Program-made: the position numbers and the translations under genes | Source: Virgibacillus sp. MSP4-1 | GTDB lineage: Bacteria; Bacillota; Bacilli; Bacillales; Alkalibacillaceae | Length of the DNA stretch: 64,000 nucleotides | Assembly: GCF_010092505.1 (NCBI RefSeq) | Contig: NZ_CP048021.1 | Location: 310,001-374,000, forward strand | Direction: 5' to 3' | Notes under the pieces: generated by a model | What the model was told of the DNA's origin: nothing | Databases searched by the model: none | What the model saw: the letters and a program-made list of their open reading frames with translations, nothing else | Shown: in pieces, positions 23,926-33,237 of the stretch | Position numbering within the stretch: position 1 is the first letter of the stretch | Layout of the letters: each line of letters starts with the position of its first letter

Positions 23926-25974
23926 TTGTCAGCAAGAATAATGAAACATAAAAAACCCATTGTCATCGTGTTTATGTTAGTTGCGCTCTTAAGTACAGTT
24001 GCACAGTTCACTGTATCTGTGAATTACAATATGGTTGATTATTTGCCGGATGATACGCCTTCCATGGAGTCCATGGACGTAATGGAAGAAGAATTTGATG
24101 ATCCGATTGCAAACGCCAGAGTAATGGTCCGTGATGTTTCTTTAACGAAAGCCCTGGATTATAAAGAAAAACTGGAAGCCATTGATGGTGTGTCAAATGT
24201 CAGCTGGCTGGATGATGCCATAGATGTAAAAACACCAATAGAAATGGCTGATCCGGATACAGTTGAATCTTATTATAAAAATGAAAATGCGCTCTTTTCG
24301 ATACATGTCCGTGAAGGGGATGAAGTCGCCGTTACGGATGAAATATACCAATTAATTGGTGAAGAAAATGCCATTACAGGAGAAGCGGTGGATACCGCAA
24401 CATCACAGAAAATGGCTGGTCAGGAGTCACTGAATGCAGCCTTAATCTTAGTTCCGATTATCATCATTATTTTAATTCTATCCACAAACTCCTGGATGGA
24501 ACCGTTATTCTTCTTAACGGCGATTGGAATTTCTGTCTTAATTAATTTAGGTACAAATATTTTTATTGGGGAAATCTCGTTCGTTACTCAGTCGGTAGCA
24601 CCTATTCTGCAACTGGCTGTATCCCTGGACTATGCCATTTTCTTACTGCATAGTTTTTCCGATTATCGAAAGCAGGTGTCCAATCCAAATGAGGCGATGC
24701 AATTAGCTGTTAAACAGTCATTTCCGGCCATTGCAGCCAGTGCATCCACAACATTCTTCGGATTTATTGCGCTGACTTTTATGGATTTCGGAATTGGTGC
24801 AGACTTAGGACTTAACCTTGTAAAAGGAATCGCACTGAGTTTTATCAGTGTCATCCTGTTTCTGCCTGCATTTACCCTAATGTTTTATAAGTGGATTGAC
24901 CGTACAAAGCATAAACCTCTTGTTCCGGAATTAAAAAATATTGGGAAATGGGTTATGAAATTCAGAATTCCGAGTTTTATTTTATTGTTACTCCTGATTG
25001 TCCCTGCATTTTTAGCTCAGGGTCAAACCAACTTTATTTATGGTACAGGGGAGCAGCCTGAAAACACACGTGCTGGTGCTGACACGGCCGCTATTCAGGA
25101 AGAGTTTGGGAAGAACACACAAATGGTTGTCCTTGTTCCAAAAGGAGATATGGCAAAGGAAGAAGAACTCGTTCAGGATTTAGAGGGCCTTCCGAATGTA
25201 TCAAGTGCTGTCTCCTACGTGAATACAGTCAGCTCGGCCATTCCACCGCAATATCTGGAGGAGTCGACAACAGAGCAATTTTACTCAGATCATTTTGCTC
25301 GCATCATTCTGAACACTGAAACGGATTCTGAAGGGGACGCAGCCTTTACTTTAGTAGAGGAGGTTCGGGATACGACAGAAACCTACTACGATGAGGTTCA
25401 TTTACTTGGAGAGAGTGTGACCCTTTATGATATGAAGAATACGGTTGAACAGGATAATACCGTAGTAAATCTGTTAACCGTTATTACGATAGCCATTGTT
25501 TTACTCGTTACATTCCGGTCGGTTTCGATTCCTGTAGTTCTGTTGCTCACAATCCAATCAGCCGTCTGGATAAACCTGTCTGTTCCATATTTTATGGATA
25601 CGCCGCTGGTTTATGTGGGGTACCTGATTGTCAGTACGGTACAGCTGGCGGCAACGGTTGACTATGGAATCCTGTTTACAGAGAATTATGTGAAAAAACG
25701 CCGAAAAATGCCGGCCATGGAAGCTATTAAGAAGACCATTGATGGAAAGATTTTTGCGATCTTTATTTCCGCATCCATTCTTTCCAGTGTCGGGTTTATT
25801 TTATCGATCACATCAACAAATCCAATTGTATCCTCAATCGGACTACTGCTGGGCAGAGGTGCTCTCCTTGCCTTTCTTATGGTCGTGTTTGTTCTGCCGG
25901 CTATGCTGGTGCTGTTCGATCGGGTCATTAGAAAAACAACATTCAGAGCAAATTTTGATAAGGGAGAGGAATGA
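23926..25974 (+). CDS. MMPL/RND-family exporter
   Basis: 682 residues, TTG 23926 with GAGG ten bases upstream. Two repeats, each one helix plus an extracellular loop plus five helices: helix at 10-30, loop to about 160, five helices to 330, then helix near 345, loop to 530 and five helices to 675. SLDYAIFLLHSF and TVDYGILFTENYV carry the Asp of the proton path. It belongs to the YdfJ-like group of Gram-positive MMPL proteins. Export of a lipid or toxic hydrophobe is the family role; the substrate is unknown. The next gene starts three bases after its stop. Confidence 0.92.
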   Translation: MSARIMKHKKPIVIVFMLVALLSTVAQFTVSVNYNMVDYLPDDTPSMESMDVMEEEFDDPIANARVMVRDVSLTKALDYKEKLEAIDGVSNVSWLDDAIDVKTPIEMADPDTVESYYKNENALFSIHVREGDEVAVTDEIYQLIGEENAITGEAVDTATSQKMAGQESLNAALILVPIIIIILILSTNSWMEPLFFLTAIGISVLINLGTNIFIGEISFVTQSVAPILQLAVSLDYAIFLLHSFSDYRKQVSNPNEAMQLAVKQSFPAIAASASTTFFGFIALTFMDFGIGADLGLNLVKGIALSFISVILFLPAFTLMFYKWIDRTKHKPLVPELKNIGKWVMKFRIPSFILLLLLIVPAFLAQGQTNFIYGTGEQPENTRAGADTAAIQEEFGKNTQMVVLVPKGDMAKEEELVQDLEGLPNVSSAVSYVNTVSSAIPPQYLEESTTEQFYSDHFARIILNTETDSEGDAAFTLVEEVRDTTETYYDEVHLLGESVTLYDMKNTVEQDNTVVNLLTVITIAIVLLVTFRSVSIPVVLLLTIQSAVWINLSVPYFMDTPLVYVGYLIVSTVQLAATVDYGILFTENYVKKRRKMPAMEAIKKTIDGKIFAIFISASILSSVGFILSITSTNPIVSSIGLLLGRGALLAFLMVVFVLPAMLVLFDRVIRKTTFRANFDKGEE

Positions 25975-25976
25975 TG

Positions 25977-27773
25977 ATGAAATTCAAACGGTTTACGGCC
26001 ATATCTATGGCATTTCTCCTGATTTTTCCGACAACACTTGCTTCAGCAACATCAGGCGCTTCTTCTTCAGATAAAAACGGGGAAGCAAAATCTGGTACCT
26101 ATTCTGAGAAAAGTGAGGTTGTCTATGCTAATTTAAGTGCAAATGGTGAACAGGAAGAAATGTATGTAGTGAACAACTTTTCCGTTGATCAGCAAGGAAA
26201 ATTGACCGATTATGGTCCATATACAAGTGTGGAAAATTTAACGAATTTAAAAGAGATTCATATGGACGGGAATAAGGTTGAGTTTGAAGCAACAGAAGAT
26301 CAGTTTTATTACCAGGGAAATTTAAATAAAAAGCCTCTGCCATGGGATATCAATATTTCCTATAAATTAGACGGAAAAAAGGTTAACCCTGAAGAGATTT
26401 CAGGTGAGGATGGAAAATTTGCCATTCAAATTAAAACAAAGAAAAATGAAAAGGCCGACTCTGCCTTTTTCGAAAACTATATGCTGCAGATCTCGCTTCC
26501 ATTAGACTCGGAAATCTATCAGAATATCAAAACAGAAAACGGCATGATTGCGAACGCCGGGAAAAACAAGCAAGTGACTTTCACAGTAATGCCGGGTAAG
26601 GAAGAGACCTTTGTAGTGAAAGCTGATGTTACGGATTTGGAAATGGCCGGTATCGAAATAACGGGGATGCCATCCTCAATGTCCATTGAAGAACCCGATT
26701 CAGGTGAAATGACAGAGGATATGAAATCACTATCTGATGCCACAGCTGAAATTAATGATGGTGTTGCCGATCTGAATGATGGAATTTCAGAATTAAATGA
26801 AGGTGCTGCCCGTCTGCAGGAGGGTTCGGCTGATTATAAAAAAGGCATCAAAGAGCTGGATAGTGGCTCGTCTGATATGATTAACGGGTCAGAAGAGATT
26901 AAAAATGCTCTGAATCAGATGAGTCAATCATTAGAGAGCGGTTCTGGTGAGGATAATTCCTCCAACTTAAATGAATTAAAGTCCGGACTTCAGCAAATTG
27001 CTGGAGGATTGGAAGAAACCGAAACCGGATTGTCACAGACGAATCAAAGGCTGGGTCAATTAATTGGAAATATTCCAGACTATGATATTAGTAAAGAAGA
27101 GATTGATAAGTTGAATAGCAGTAATGCAGATTCTCAAGTTATTAATCAACTGGTAGAAACTTATAAGGCAGCTCAAACGGTTCGAACCATGTACTTTGAG
27201 GGTAATGGGGAGAAGCAGCCAGCTATAGGTCCGTCTATAGAAAATATGGTTAAATCATTACAAAAGCTAAAGGATGAAATAGACGGTATCGTGAAGAGCC
27301 TGGAAAACTCAGATAGGAATAAATCCATGCAAGAACTGCAGCAAGGATTAAGCCAACTATCCTCCAATTATAAAGAGTTTCATTCCGGTCTGGTTGAATA
27401 TACGGGTGGTGTGTCCGAATTATCTACTTCATATGGTGAATTGCACGGAGGCATCACAGATTTAACAGATGGAACCGGTGAATTGGAGAATGGCGTGAAT
27501 GAGCTTCATGAAGGAACAACTGACCTCGCTGAATCAACACGTGATTTGCCTGACGAAATGCAAAACGAAATCGACAGTATGATGAATGAATACGATAAAT
27601 CCGATTTTGATCCTGTATCCTTTGTTTCACCTAAGAATGAAAAAGTAAACAACGTTCAGTTTGTCATCAAAACAGAAAGTATTAAAAAAGATGACAATGA
27701 ACAGGAAAACGAAAAAGAGGAACAGGAAGAAGAAAAGGGATTCTGGGATCGCCTGTTAGATTTATTTCAATAA
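25977..27773 (+). CDS. Secreted coiled-coil protein, partner of the MMPL exporter
   Basis: 598 residues from ATG 25977, seven bases after AGGGAGAGG. A signal peptide of about 24 residues (MKFKRFTAISMAFLLIFPTTLASA). A beta-rich domain follows to about 230. Then come long coiled coils of repeated ELNEGAARLQEGSADYKKG / DLTDGTGELENG type, as in YhgE/X-X-X-Leu-X-X-Gly heptad proteins. A Glu/Lys-rich tail ends in the amphipathic GFWDRLLDLF. There is no terminal membrane anchor, unlike YhgE. Tight coupling to the MMPL gene suggests a periplasm-like adaptor in the cell wall space; inference from context. Confidence 0.8.
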   Translation: MKFKRFTAISMAFLLIFPTTLASATSGASSSDKNGEAKSGTYSEKSEVVYANLSANGEQEEMYVVNNFSVDQQGKLTDYGPYTSVENLTNLKEIHMDGNKVEFEATEDQFYYQGNLNKKPLPWDINISYKLDGKKVNPEEISGEDGKFAIQIKTKKNEKADSAFFENYMLQISLPLDSEIYQNIKTENGMIANAGKNKQVTFTVMPGKEETFVVKADVTDLEMAGIEITGMPSSMSIEEPDSGEMTEDMKSLSDATAEINDGVADLNDGISELNEGAARLQEGSADYKKGIKELDSGSSDMINGSEEIKNALNQMSQSLESGSGEDNSSNLNELKSGLQQIAGGLEETETGLSQTNQRLGQLIGNIPDYDISKEEIDKLNSSNADSQVINQLVETYKAAQTVRTMYFEGNGEKQPAIGPSIENMVKSLQKLKDEIDGIVKSLENSDRNKSMQELQQGLSQLSSNYKEFHSGLVEYTGGVSELSTSYGELHGGITDLTDGTGELENGVNELHEGTTDLAESTRDLPDEMQNEIDSMMNEYDKSDFDPVSFVSPKNEKVNNVQFVIKTESIKKDDNEQENEKEEQEEEKGFWDRLLDLFQ

Positions 27774-27777
27774 GAAC

Positions 27778-27817
27778 AAAAACCCCTGTATTCTACCGAG
27801 TGAATACAGGGGTTTTT
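27778..27817 (+). terminator. Rho-independent terminator
   Basis: AAAAACCCCTGTATTC-TACCGAGT-GAATACAGGGGTTTTT ends the exporter operon. Confidence 0.9.
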
Positions 27818-27840
27818 AAAACATTCGACAAAATTCGGGT

Positions 27841-27853
27841 GGTGACAGGCACC
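27841..27853. repeat. Short GGTGACAGGCACC palindrome
   Basis: GGTGACAGGCACC, a short inverted repeat; a relative, GTGCCTGACAC, lies at 5732-5742. This is a second palindrome type, found next to REP-like elements or promoters. Confidence 0.5.
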
Positions 27854-27882
27854 TTGACTTTTTATTTTTTTCCTGTAATAAT
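27854..27882 (+). promoter_or_regulatory. Promoter of codBA
   Basis: TTGACT (27854-27859) and TAATAA (27876-27881) with a 16-base spacer. Predicted start near 27889, 26 bases before the PyrR-type loop. Confidence 0.65.
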
Positions 27883-27914
27883 AGTGAAAATTACATATTG
27901 GTACCTTTAAGAGC

Positions 27915-28066
27915 AGTCCAGTGAGGCTGACAAGGGCGTCGGATAATTGGAATAGTGGAGGGTGAAGTCTATTCTTTCGCAGGCATAAGTATGTACTTAT
28001 GTTTACCTGTGCATAACTGCACCCATCGGAAAAGCTCCTTGTCAGATAATGGCAGGGGGCTTTTTT
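27915..28066 (+). promoter_or_regulatory. PyrR-type attenuator (binding loop, antiterminator, terminator)
   Basis: CAGTCCAGTGAGGCTG (27914-27929) matches the PyrR binding loop CAGUCCnGnGAGGCUG, including the UCC bulge and the GAGG loop side. GACAAGG (27929-27935) can pair with CCTTGTC (28037-28043), forming an antiterminator. The same CCTTGTC belongs to the terminator AAAAGCTCCTTGTC (28030-28043) / GGCAGGGGGCTTTTTT (28051-28066). A separate hairpin CATAAG-TATGTA-CTTATG (27984-28001) lies between. UMP-bound PyrR would favour the terminator, and so lower codBA expression when pyrimidines are plentiful. Confidence 0.75.
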
Positions 28067-28149
28067 ATAGCCATTATTAAAACCATTTACATTCTAGTTG
28101 TCCGATTACATGGTACCAATTCTACTAAATCATTTAGGAGGAATTGGTT

Positions 28150-29409
28150 ATGAAACAAACAGATCATGAATTTTCATTACAGGCAGTGCCTGGCAATCAG
28201 CGTAATGGATTTTGGAAGATGTTTGTCGTGATGCTGGGATTTACATTTTTCTCCGCAAGCATGCTGTCAGGCGGAGAGCTTGGAGCAGGTCTCACAATGG
28301 AGCAGTTTATCTGGATAGTTTTAGCCGGGAATTTAATTCTGGGACTTTATACAGGTGCACTCGCCTATATTGCGGCGAAAACAGGTTTATCCACCCATTT
28401 ATTGGCCCGCTATGCTTTTGGAGAAAAAGGGTCTTATCTAGCGTCTTTTCTGCTAGGTGGAACACAGGTCGGCTGGTTTGGAGTAGGGCTAGCGATGTTT
28501 GCCGTGCCTGTGCAAAGAGTATCAGGTCTTGAAATGTGGCCGATTATAATCATAGCCGGTGTGGTAATGACAGCATCTGCTTATTTTGGAATGAAGGCAC
28601 TGGCCATTTTAAGTTTTGCAGCGGTTCCGGCCATTACCATTCTCGGAAGTCTCTCTGTGTTTAAAGCCGTAGATACAGTCGGAGGTGTAGCCGGTCTGAT
28701 GCAATATGAACCGGCTGAGACGATTAGTCTGGCAGCGGCACTTACGATTTGTGTGGGCTCCTTCGCAAGCGGAGGAACTTTAACCCCTGATTTTGCCCGT
28801 TTCGCAAAAACACGACGTTCTGCGGTTATCACCACTTTAATTGCATTTTTTATCGGCAACACTCTAATGTTTACCTTTGGAGCCATCGGGGCAATGGCGA
28901 CCGGCTTTTCGGATATTTCTGAAGTCATGCTCACACAGGGACTTATTGTTGCGGCCATCATCGTATTGGGATTGAACATCTGGACGACAAATGATAACTC
29001 ACTATATGCCTCGGGACTGGGGTTTTCAAACATAACAAAAATCAGAAAGAGCAAAATAGTTATCTTTAATGGCATCACAGGTACGATATTTGCTCTTTGG
29101 CTATATAACAATTTTGTGGGATGGTTAACTCTGCTCGGGGGAGCTTTACCGCCGATTGGAGCAATACTTCTTACGGACTTTTTTCTCATAAACAAAGGGA
29201 AATATGGCTCATTTGAAACGATGACTTTTAAAACCGTCAATTGGCCGGCCATTATTGCCTGGGGTTGCGGTTTTGCAGCAGCACAGTTTCTGCCGGGAAT
29301 TCCTCCTCTAAATGGAATGATCGGATCCGTCATCATATATGCTGGATTATCAATTTTAATAGAGAAGGTAACCCAAACAGCTTCATCAAATGTAAAAAAG
29401 GTGGCCTAA
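28150..29409 (+). CDS. codB: Cytosine permease CodB
   Basis: 419 residues from ATG 28150, AGGAGG seven bases upstream. NCS1-family permease of 12 membrane helices: LGFTFFSASMLSGGELGAGLTMEQF at the start is the cytosine permease signature, and WTTNDNSLYASGLGFSNI is the substrate helix of CodB-type proteins. It would import cytosine for deamination by the next gene, three bases on. Its leader carries a PyrR-type attenuator. Confidence 0.92.
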   Translation: MKQTDHEFSLQAVPGNQRNGFWKMFVVMLGFTFFSASMLSGGELGAGLTMEQFIWIVLAGNLILGLYTGALAYIAAKTGLSTHLLARYAFGEKGSYLASFLLGGTQVGWFGVGLAMFAVPVQRVSGLEMWPIIIIAGVVMTASAYFGMKALAILSFAAVPAITILGSLSVFKAVDTVGGVAGLMQYEPAETISLAAALTICVGSFASGGTLTPDFARFAKTRRSAVITTLIAFFIGNTLMFTFGAIGAMATGFSDISEVMLTQGLIVAAIIVLGLNIWTTNDNSLYASGLGFSNITKIRKSKIVIFNGITGTIFALWLYNNFVGWLTLLGGALPPIGAILLTDFFLINKGKYGSFETMTFKTVNWPAIIAWGCGFAAAQFLPGIPPLNGMIGSVIIYAGLSILIEKVTQTASSNVKKVA

Positions 29410-29412
29410 AGT

Positions 29413-30681
29413 ATGATTATTAAAAATGCTAAATTACGCGGAAAAGAAGGTCAGTGGCAGCTTATCCTGGAAAATGGATTCATCAAAACGATAACGAAAG
29501 AAATCGTGGATGAACAAAATCATCAAATAATCGATTCAAGTGGAAGGCTTGTACTTCCGCCTTTCATCGAACCGCATATCCATTTAGATACGACCTTAAC
29601 AGCGGGTGAACCAAAATGGAATGAAAGTGGAACACTATTTGAAGGAATTGAAACCTGGGCTGAAAGAAAAAGGAGTTTGACCGTTGAGGATGTAAAAATC
29701 AGGGCCGAAAAAGCTCTGAAATGGCAAGTTGCTCAAGGGATTCAGCATGTTCGTACTCATGTGGATGTAACCGATCCGGAGTTAACAGCCCTGAAAGCTC
29801 TCTTGGAAGTCAAAGAGGAAGTGAAAGATTTTGTGGATTTACAGCTCGTGGCTTTTCCCCAGGAAGGAATTTTATCGTATCAGAATGGGAAACAACTCCT
29901 TGAAGAAGCACTTAAAATGGGCGCCGATGTGGTTGGAGGTATACCACACTATGAATTTACCAGGGAATATGGTGTTGAATCATTGAAGATTGCTTTTCAG
30001 TTGGCTGAAAAATACCATCGCCTGATAGATATTCACTGTGATGAAATTGATGATGAACAATCTCGTTTTGTTGAGACAGTAGCAGCAGAGGCTCACCGGT
30101 ACGGACTGGGAAGCCGGGTGACAGCCAGTCATACGACAGCTATGCATTCTTATAACGATGCTTATACTTCAAAGCTATTCAGACTTTTTAAGCTGTCGGA
30201 TATGAACTTCGTCGCCAATCCTCTGGTGAATATTCACTTGCAGGGGCGGTTTGACTCCTATCCAAAGCGCCGAGGAATCACAAGAGTGAAGGAAATGCAG
30301 GAAGCAGGTATAAATGTATGCTTTGGTCATGATGATATATTTGATCCCTGGTATCCGTTGGGGACAGGGAATATGCTGCAAGTGCTTCACATGGGCATTC
30401 ATGTGACACAATTAATGGGGCATCAGCAGATTGTGGATGCTATGGACCTTATTACCAGCAATAGTGCAAGGACGTTAAATATTGAGGACCAGTACGGTAT
30501 AGAGGAAGGAAAGCCGGCAAACCTGATTGTAATGGATGCTGACAATGAGTATGAAGCGATTCGAAAACAGGCAACTGTACGCTATTCAATCCGAAATGGA
30601 AAACTCATCGCTGAGACGAAACCGAGTGACAGCAGACTAATACTGGAGAGTAATGAGGAAAAAGTAACGTTTTCAAAATAA
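29413..30681 (+). CDS. codA: Cytosine deaminase CodA
   Basis: 422 residues, ATG 29413; AAGGTGG within the end of codB serves as ribosome site. Amidohydrolase-fold cytosine deaminase: metal ligands in PHIHLDTTL, catalytic [20 protein letters not shown] and [13 protein letters not shown]. It turns cytosine to uracil and ammonia, feeding UMP salvage. Length matches E. coli CodA. Translationally close to codB, as in other bacteria. Confidence 0.93.
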   Translation: MIIKNAKLRGKEGQWQLILENGFIKTITKEIVDEQNHQIIDSSGRLVLPPFIEPHIHLDTTLTAGEPKWNESGTLFEGIETWAERKRSLTVEDVKIRAEKALKWQVAQGIQHVRTHVDVTDPELTALKALLEVKEEVKDFVDLQLVAFPQEGILSYQNGKQLLEEALKMGADVVGGIPHYEFTREYGVESLKIAFQLAEKYHRLIDIHCDEIDDEQSRFVETVAAEAHRYGLGSRVTASHTTAMHSYNDAYTSKLFRLFKLSDMNFVANPLVNIHLQGRFDSYPKRRGITRVKEMQEAGINVCFGHDDIFDPWYPLGTGNMLQVLHMGIHVTQLMGHQQIVDAMDLITSNSARTLNIEDQYGIEEGKPANLIVMDADNEYEAIRKQATVRYSIRNGKLIAETKPSDSRLILESNEEKVTFSK

Positions 30682-30697
30682 GCATATTCTTATAATA

Positions 30698-30787
30698 AAG
30701 AGGCTGGGATAAAGTACATGGGCTGGCTTAAGCACCAATCTATTGTTTTTCCGAAAACACTCTAATCCCGGCCTCTTCAATTTTTTA
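30698..30787. terminator. Bidirectional terminator with long loop
   Basis: AAGAGGCTGGGAT (from 30699) pairs with AATCCCGGCCTCTT, followed by CAATTTTTT. The type is common between convergent Bacillaceae operons. It separates codA from the ABC gene. Confidence 0.7.
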
Positions 30788-31660
30788 TAGTGTATTCTGT
30801 TTGTAATCTATTAAATATTCCAGAACTTCCTCCAAAGATAGTCTGTGGATTTGATAGATGGACAAGTTCTCATTCTGTAATGCAACTTCTATGTTTTCTC
30901 TGTGATTGGTAACCATCTGTGGTGGGGAAGTTTCGAGCTTCAAAACATTAGGATGGTTTTTTAGATTATCCGATAAATCTGAAACCCAAATTCTCGCCCA
31001 GTTTTCATAAATGTCATCTTTATTAAAGGAATGAACGATTCTACCAGATTCCAGCACCTTAATCTCATCACACAGCTGATGGATTTCGTCAATGGTATGT
31101 GTAGCCAGAATTACACATCTCTCTTCATGCTCCATAAATGTAAGGATATCTTCTTTCATTTTCCTCCGTGAAACAATATCTACTCCTGCTGTTGGTTCAT
31201 CTAAAAGCAACAGAGATGGATGATGACATAGAGAAAAAATAAAATCAATCTTTTTCTTTGTCCCCTTTGAGCATTTTTCATATTTTTCATCCAAATCAAT
31301 GTCGTACCGTCTGCTTAGCTGTTCAAATTGCTCATGATCCCAGGATGGAAACCAGCGGGAAATCAGCTTTGCCAGTTTTCGTATCGTTAAAAAGTGATAC
31401 CCGCCCAGCAGTTCACCAGCGTAACCGACTTTCTTTTTCCATTCATCCTCATTTTTTGACCAGTCCTTTCCGAAAATTTCCCCTTGTCCGGAGTCCTTTT
31501 TTAAAACCTTCATCAGCAAACGAAAAAATGTTGTTTTTCCTGAGCCATTAGCCCCCACCAGTGCTATGATCGATCCTTGTTCAACTTTTAAGTTCAGTGG
31601 ACCAATCTTAAACTTTCTAAAACTTCTGGATAAACCTTTCATTTCTAAAGCATGCATCAT
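30785..31660 (-). CDS. ABC transporter ATP-binding protein (YtrB-like)
   Basis: 291 residues, ATG 31660 overlapping the GntR stop (ATGA), with GGGGG before it. Walker A GANGSGKT, Q-loop at VGYAGELLGG, signature SKGTKKKIDF (in place of LSGGQ, as in YtrB-type ATPases), Walker B LLLLDEPTAG and switch His (ATHTI). A C-terminal extension of about 70 residues is typical of the class. It powers the permease at 32074. The GntR-first arrangement matches ytr-type stress exporters of cell-wall-active drugs; the function is inferred. Confidence 0.88.
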   Translation of the reverse strand: MMHALEMKGLSRSFRKFKIGPLNLKVEQGSIIALVGANGSGKTTFFRLLMKVLKKDSGQGEIFGKDWSKNEDEWKKKVGYAGELLGGYHFLTIRKLAKLISRWFPSWDHEQFEQLSRRYDIDLDEKYEKCSKGTKKKIDFIFSLCHHPSLLLLDEPTAGVDIVSRRKMKEDILTFMEHEERCVILATHTIDEIHQLCDEIKVLESGRIVHSFNKDDIYENWARIWVSDLSDNLKNHPNVLKLETSPPQMVTNHRENIEVALQNENLSIYQIHRLSLEEVLEYLIDYKQNTL

Positions 31661-32055
31661 GATCCCCCATTGTGAAATGTTTTGTTTACAATATTTGAAA
31701 AAATAACGTTCATTTCCTCACTCGAACAGCCCATTTGTTTTCCCTGCTGAACTACTTTTTCAAATGCATCATGAAGAAGCTGTTGTCTGGACTGAGTTAT
31801 TTGGCCTTTCTTTATTTCACGTATGAAAGTCCCTTTTCCTTGAATTGTTTGAATGAAGCCGTTTGTTTCTAAATTTAGATATGCACGTCTGGTTGTAATA
31901 ACACTGCAGCCCAAATCACTAGCTAAAGCCCTTATGGAAGGAAGGGGAGTCCCAGGAGGAAGTTTACCTCCCACGATAAGTGTTTTGATTTGTGTTTCGA
32001 TCTGATAATAAATGGGTTCCCTGCTTTCATTGGATACTTGGATTGGTATCCTCAT
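31657..32055 (-). CDS. GntR-family regulator (YtrA-like)
   Basis: 132 residues from ATG 32055, 11 bases after GGGAG; GTG 32067 overlaps that site. Winged helix at residues about 15-75 (PIYYQIETQIKTLIVGGKLPPGTPLPSIRALASDLGCSVITTRRAYLNLETNGFIQTIQGKGTFI), then a short helical dimerisation tail, as in the YtrA subfamily. It lies between permease and ATPase genes and overlaps the latter, so it likely represses its own operon. Confidence 0.88.
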   Translation of the reverse strand: MRIPIQVSNESREPIYYQIETQIKTLIVGGKLPPGTPLPSIRALASDLGCSVITTRRAYLNLETNGFIQTIQGKGTFIREIKKGQITQSRQQLLHDAFEKVVQQGKQMGCSSEEMNVIFSNIVNKTFHNGGS

Positions 32056-32073
32056 AGGAAAGGACACTCCCTT

Positions 32074-32823
32074 CTATAAAAAGTCTTTATTGGCCATTCG
32101 TTGTTGCAGTAATCGGTTCCAGCCCAAGCAGCCTGCAATACCGATAGTCATTGAAAATAAAGCTACAGGCCATCCGACTGTTTTTACTAACCCAATAATA
32201 TTCTCTGCAATTCCACTTGAGAAATATTGATAAAAAACGATGATAGCGATAGTGATGATGGCCACATAGATGAATGGAATGATATGAAGGGCTTTTCCAC
32301 TGGTTCCGTATTCCAGAAAGGGACTCAAACCACCTACAGCAAGCATAAATCCAAACCACACAATCATGAGTAGAATCAGTTCAGAAATTGTGAATAGGGT
32401 TAAAACGTAATCCGGGAATACAGCAATCAGAATACCTATACTTCCAAAAAATGCAAGGGACATCGTTAACAACGTCAAGATCATAAACAGGATTCGACTT
32501 AAGGCTAATGCAGAAAGAGTTATGGGTAAGGTACGAAGCACAGCCATCTGCTTTAAGTATGGATTCTTCCTGGCTGATTTATAGCTTAGATAAGGTTTGG
32601 ACATAAATAGTGAACTGAAAGCGGGAGCGGTACCAATTATCATGAAATCAAACAAATAGGGCGTTACAGAAGTTGATCTGATTTTAATAATAAACGGATC
32701 AGGATTTGTAAAAGTCCCTCCTAAAATAAAGCCAAGTAAACTACTAGCGAAGAATGTAATAAAAACTGCTGTTATATTCTGTTTGTATTCATTCGTAGCG
32801 AGCCAGATTGCATCCTTCAACAC
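32074..32823 (-). CDS. ABC transporter permease
   Basis: 249 residues from GTG 32823, eight bases after AGAGG; ATG 32829 and GTG 32832 are too close. Six membrane helices of the ABC-2 type: KDAIWLATNEYKQNITAVFI opening, then TAPAFSSLFMSKPYLSYKSARKNPYLKQMAVLRTLPI, the cytosolic coupling segment. It is first in the operon permease-GntR-ATPase. The ribosome site follows a stop codon of a possible short leader frame (about 32907-32833, ending FQPAE). Confidence 0.75.
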   Translation of the reverse strand: MLKDAIWLATNEYKQNITAVFITFFASSLLGFILGGTFTNPDPFIIKIRSTSVTPYLFDFMIIGTAPAFSSLFMSKPYLSYKSARKNPYLKQMAVLRTLPITLSALALSRILFMILTLLTMSLAFFGSIGILIAVFPDYVLTLFTISELILLMIVWFGFMLAVGGLSPFLEYGTSGKALHIIPFIYVAIITIAIIVFYQYFSSGIAENIIGLVKTVGWPVALFSMTIGIAGCLGWNRLLQQRMANKDFL

Positions 32824-33130
32824 GTTCATCACCTCTCATTTATTCGGCTGGTTGAAATACATTAATAAGACTCCGTTCTTCCATATTCAGAAAGTCAAAA
32901 CCGTATAAGAGTAACATCGTAAAGGTATCACTAAGATTTCCTCCTAACTGTTAATGTGTTTATATTTATATATACAGTATAACAATAAAAAAATCAATCC
33001 AATCAAATAAATATTCTGAAAATGACCGATCTCTGCCAATAGCCTTAAGTACTTTGCTGGAATATCCCGGTGTATGGACATGGAGATGGCTGTTCCATAA
33101 TAATCATGCAAAACCTTACTTTTCCATGCT

Positions 33131-33182
33131 GACTAATTTTATAAAATTAGTCATTGACATCTCTAAAGAAGGGGAGTAGATT
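33131..33182 (+). promoter_or_regulatory. Perfect 22-bp palindrome and promoter of the K+ transporter gene
   Basis: GACTAATTTTA and its exact inverse TAAAATTAGTC occupy 33131-33152, ending two bases before TTGACA (33154-33159), with TAGATT at 33177-33182 after 17 bases. The palindrome could be an operator just upstream of the -35 or the terminator of a lost gene. Confidence 0.5.
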
Positions 33183-33237
33183 TTACTAGTAATAACGAGT
33201 CAATCTCATAGCAACTTCTATTTAGGGGACGGTTCTT

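Noticed and set aside
33163-33225. GGGGAGTAG with a closing CTAAAGAAG / CTTC..TTTAG stem, like a yybP-ykoY manganese riboswitch before the K+ transporter gene
   Set aside because: The enclosed part is too short for the known helices, and the GGGGAGTAG overlaps the likely -10 region of the TTGACA promoter, so it would not be transcribed in full.
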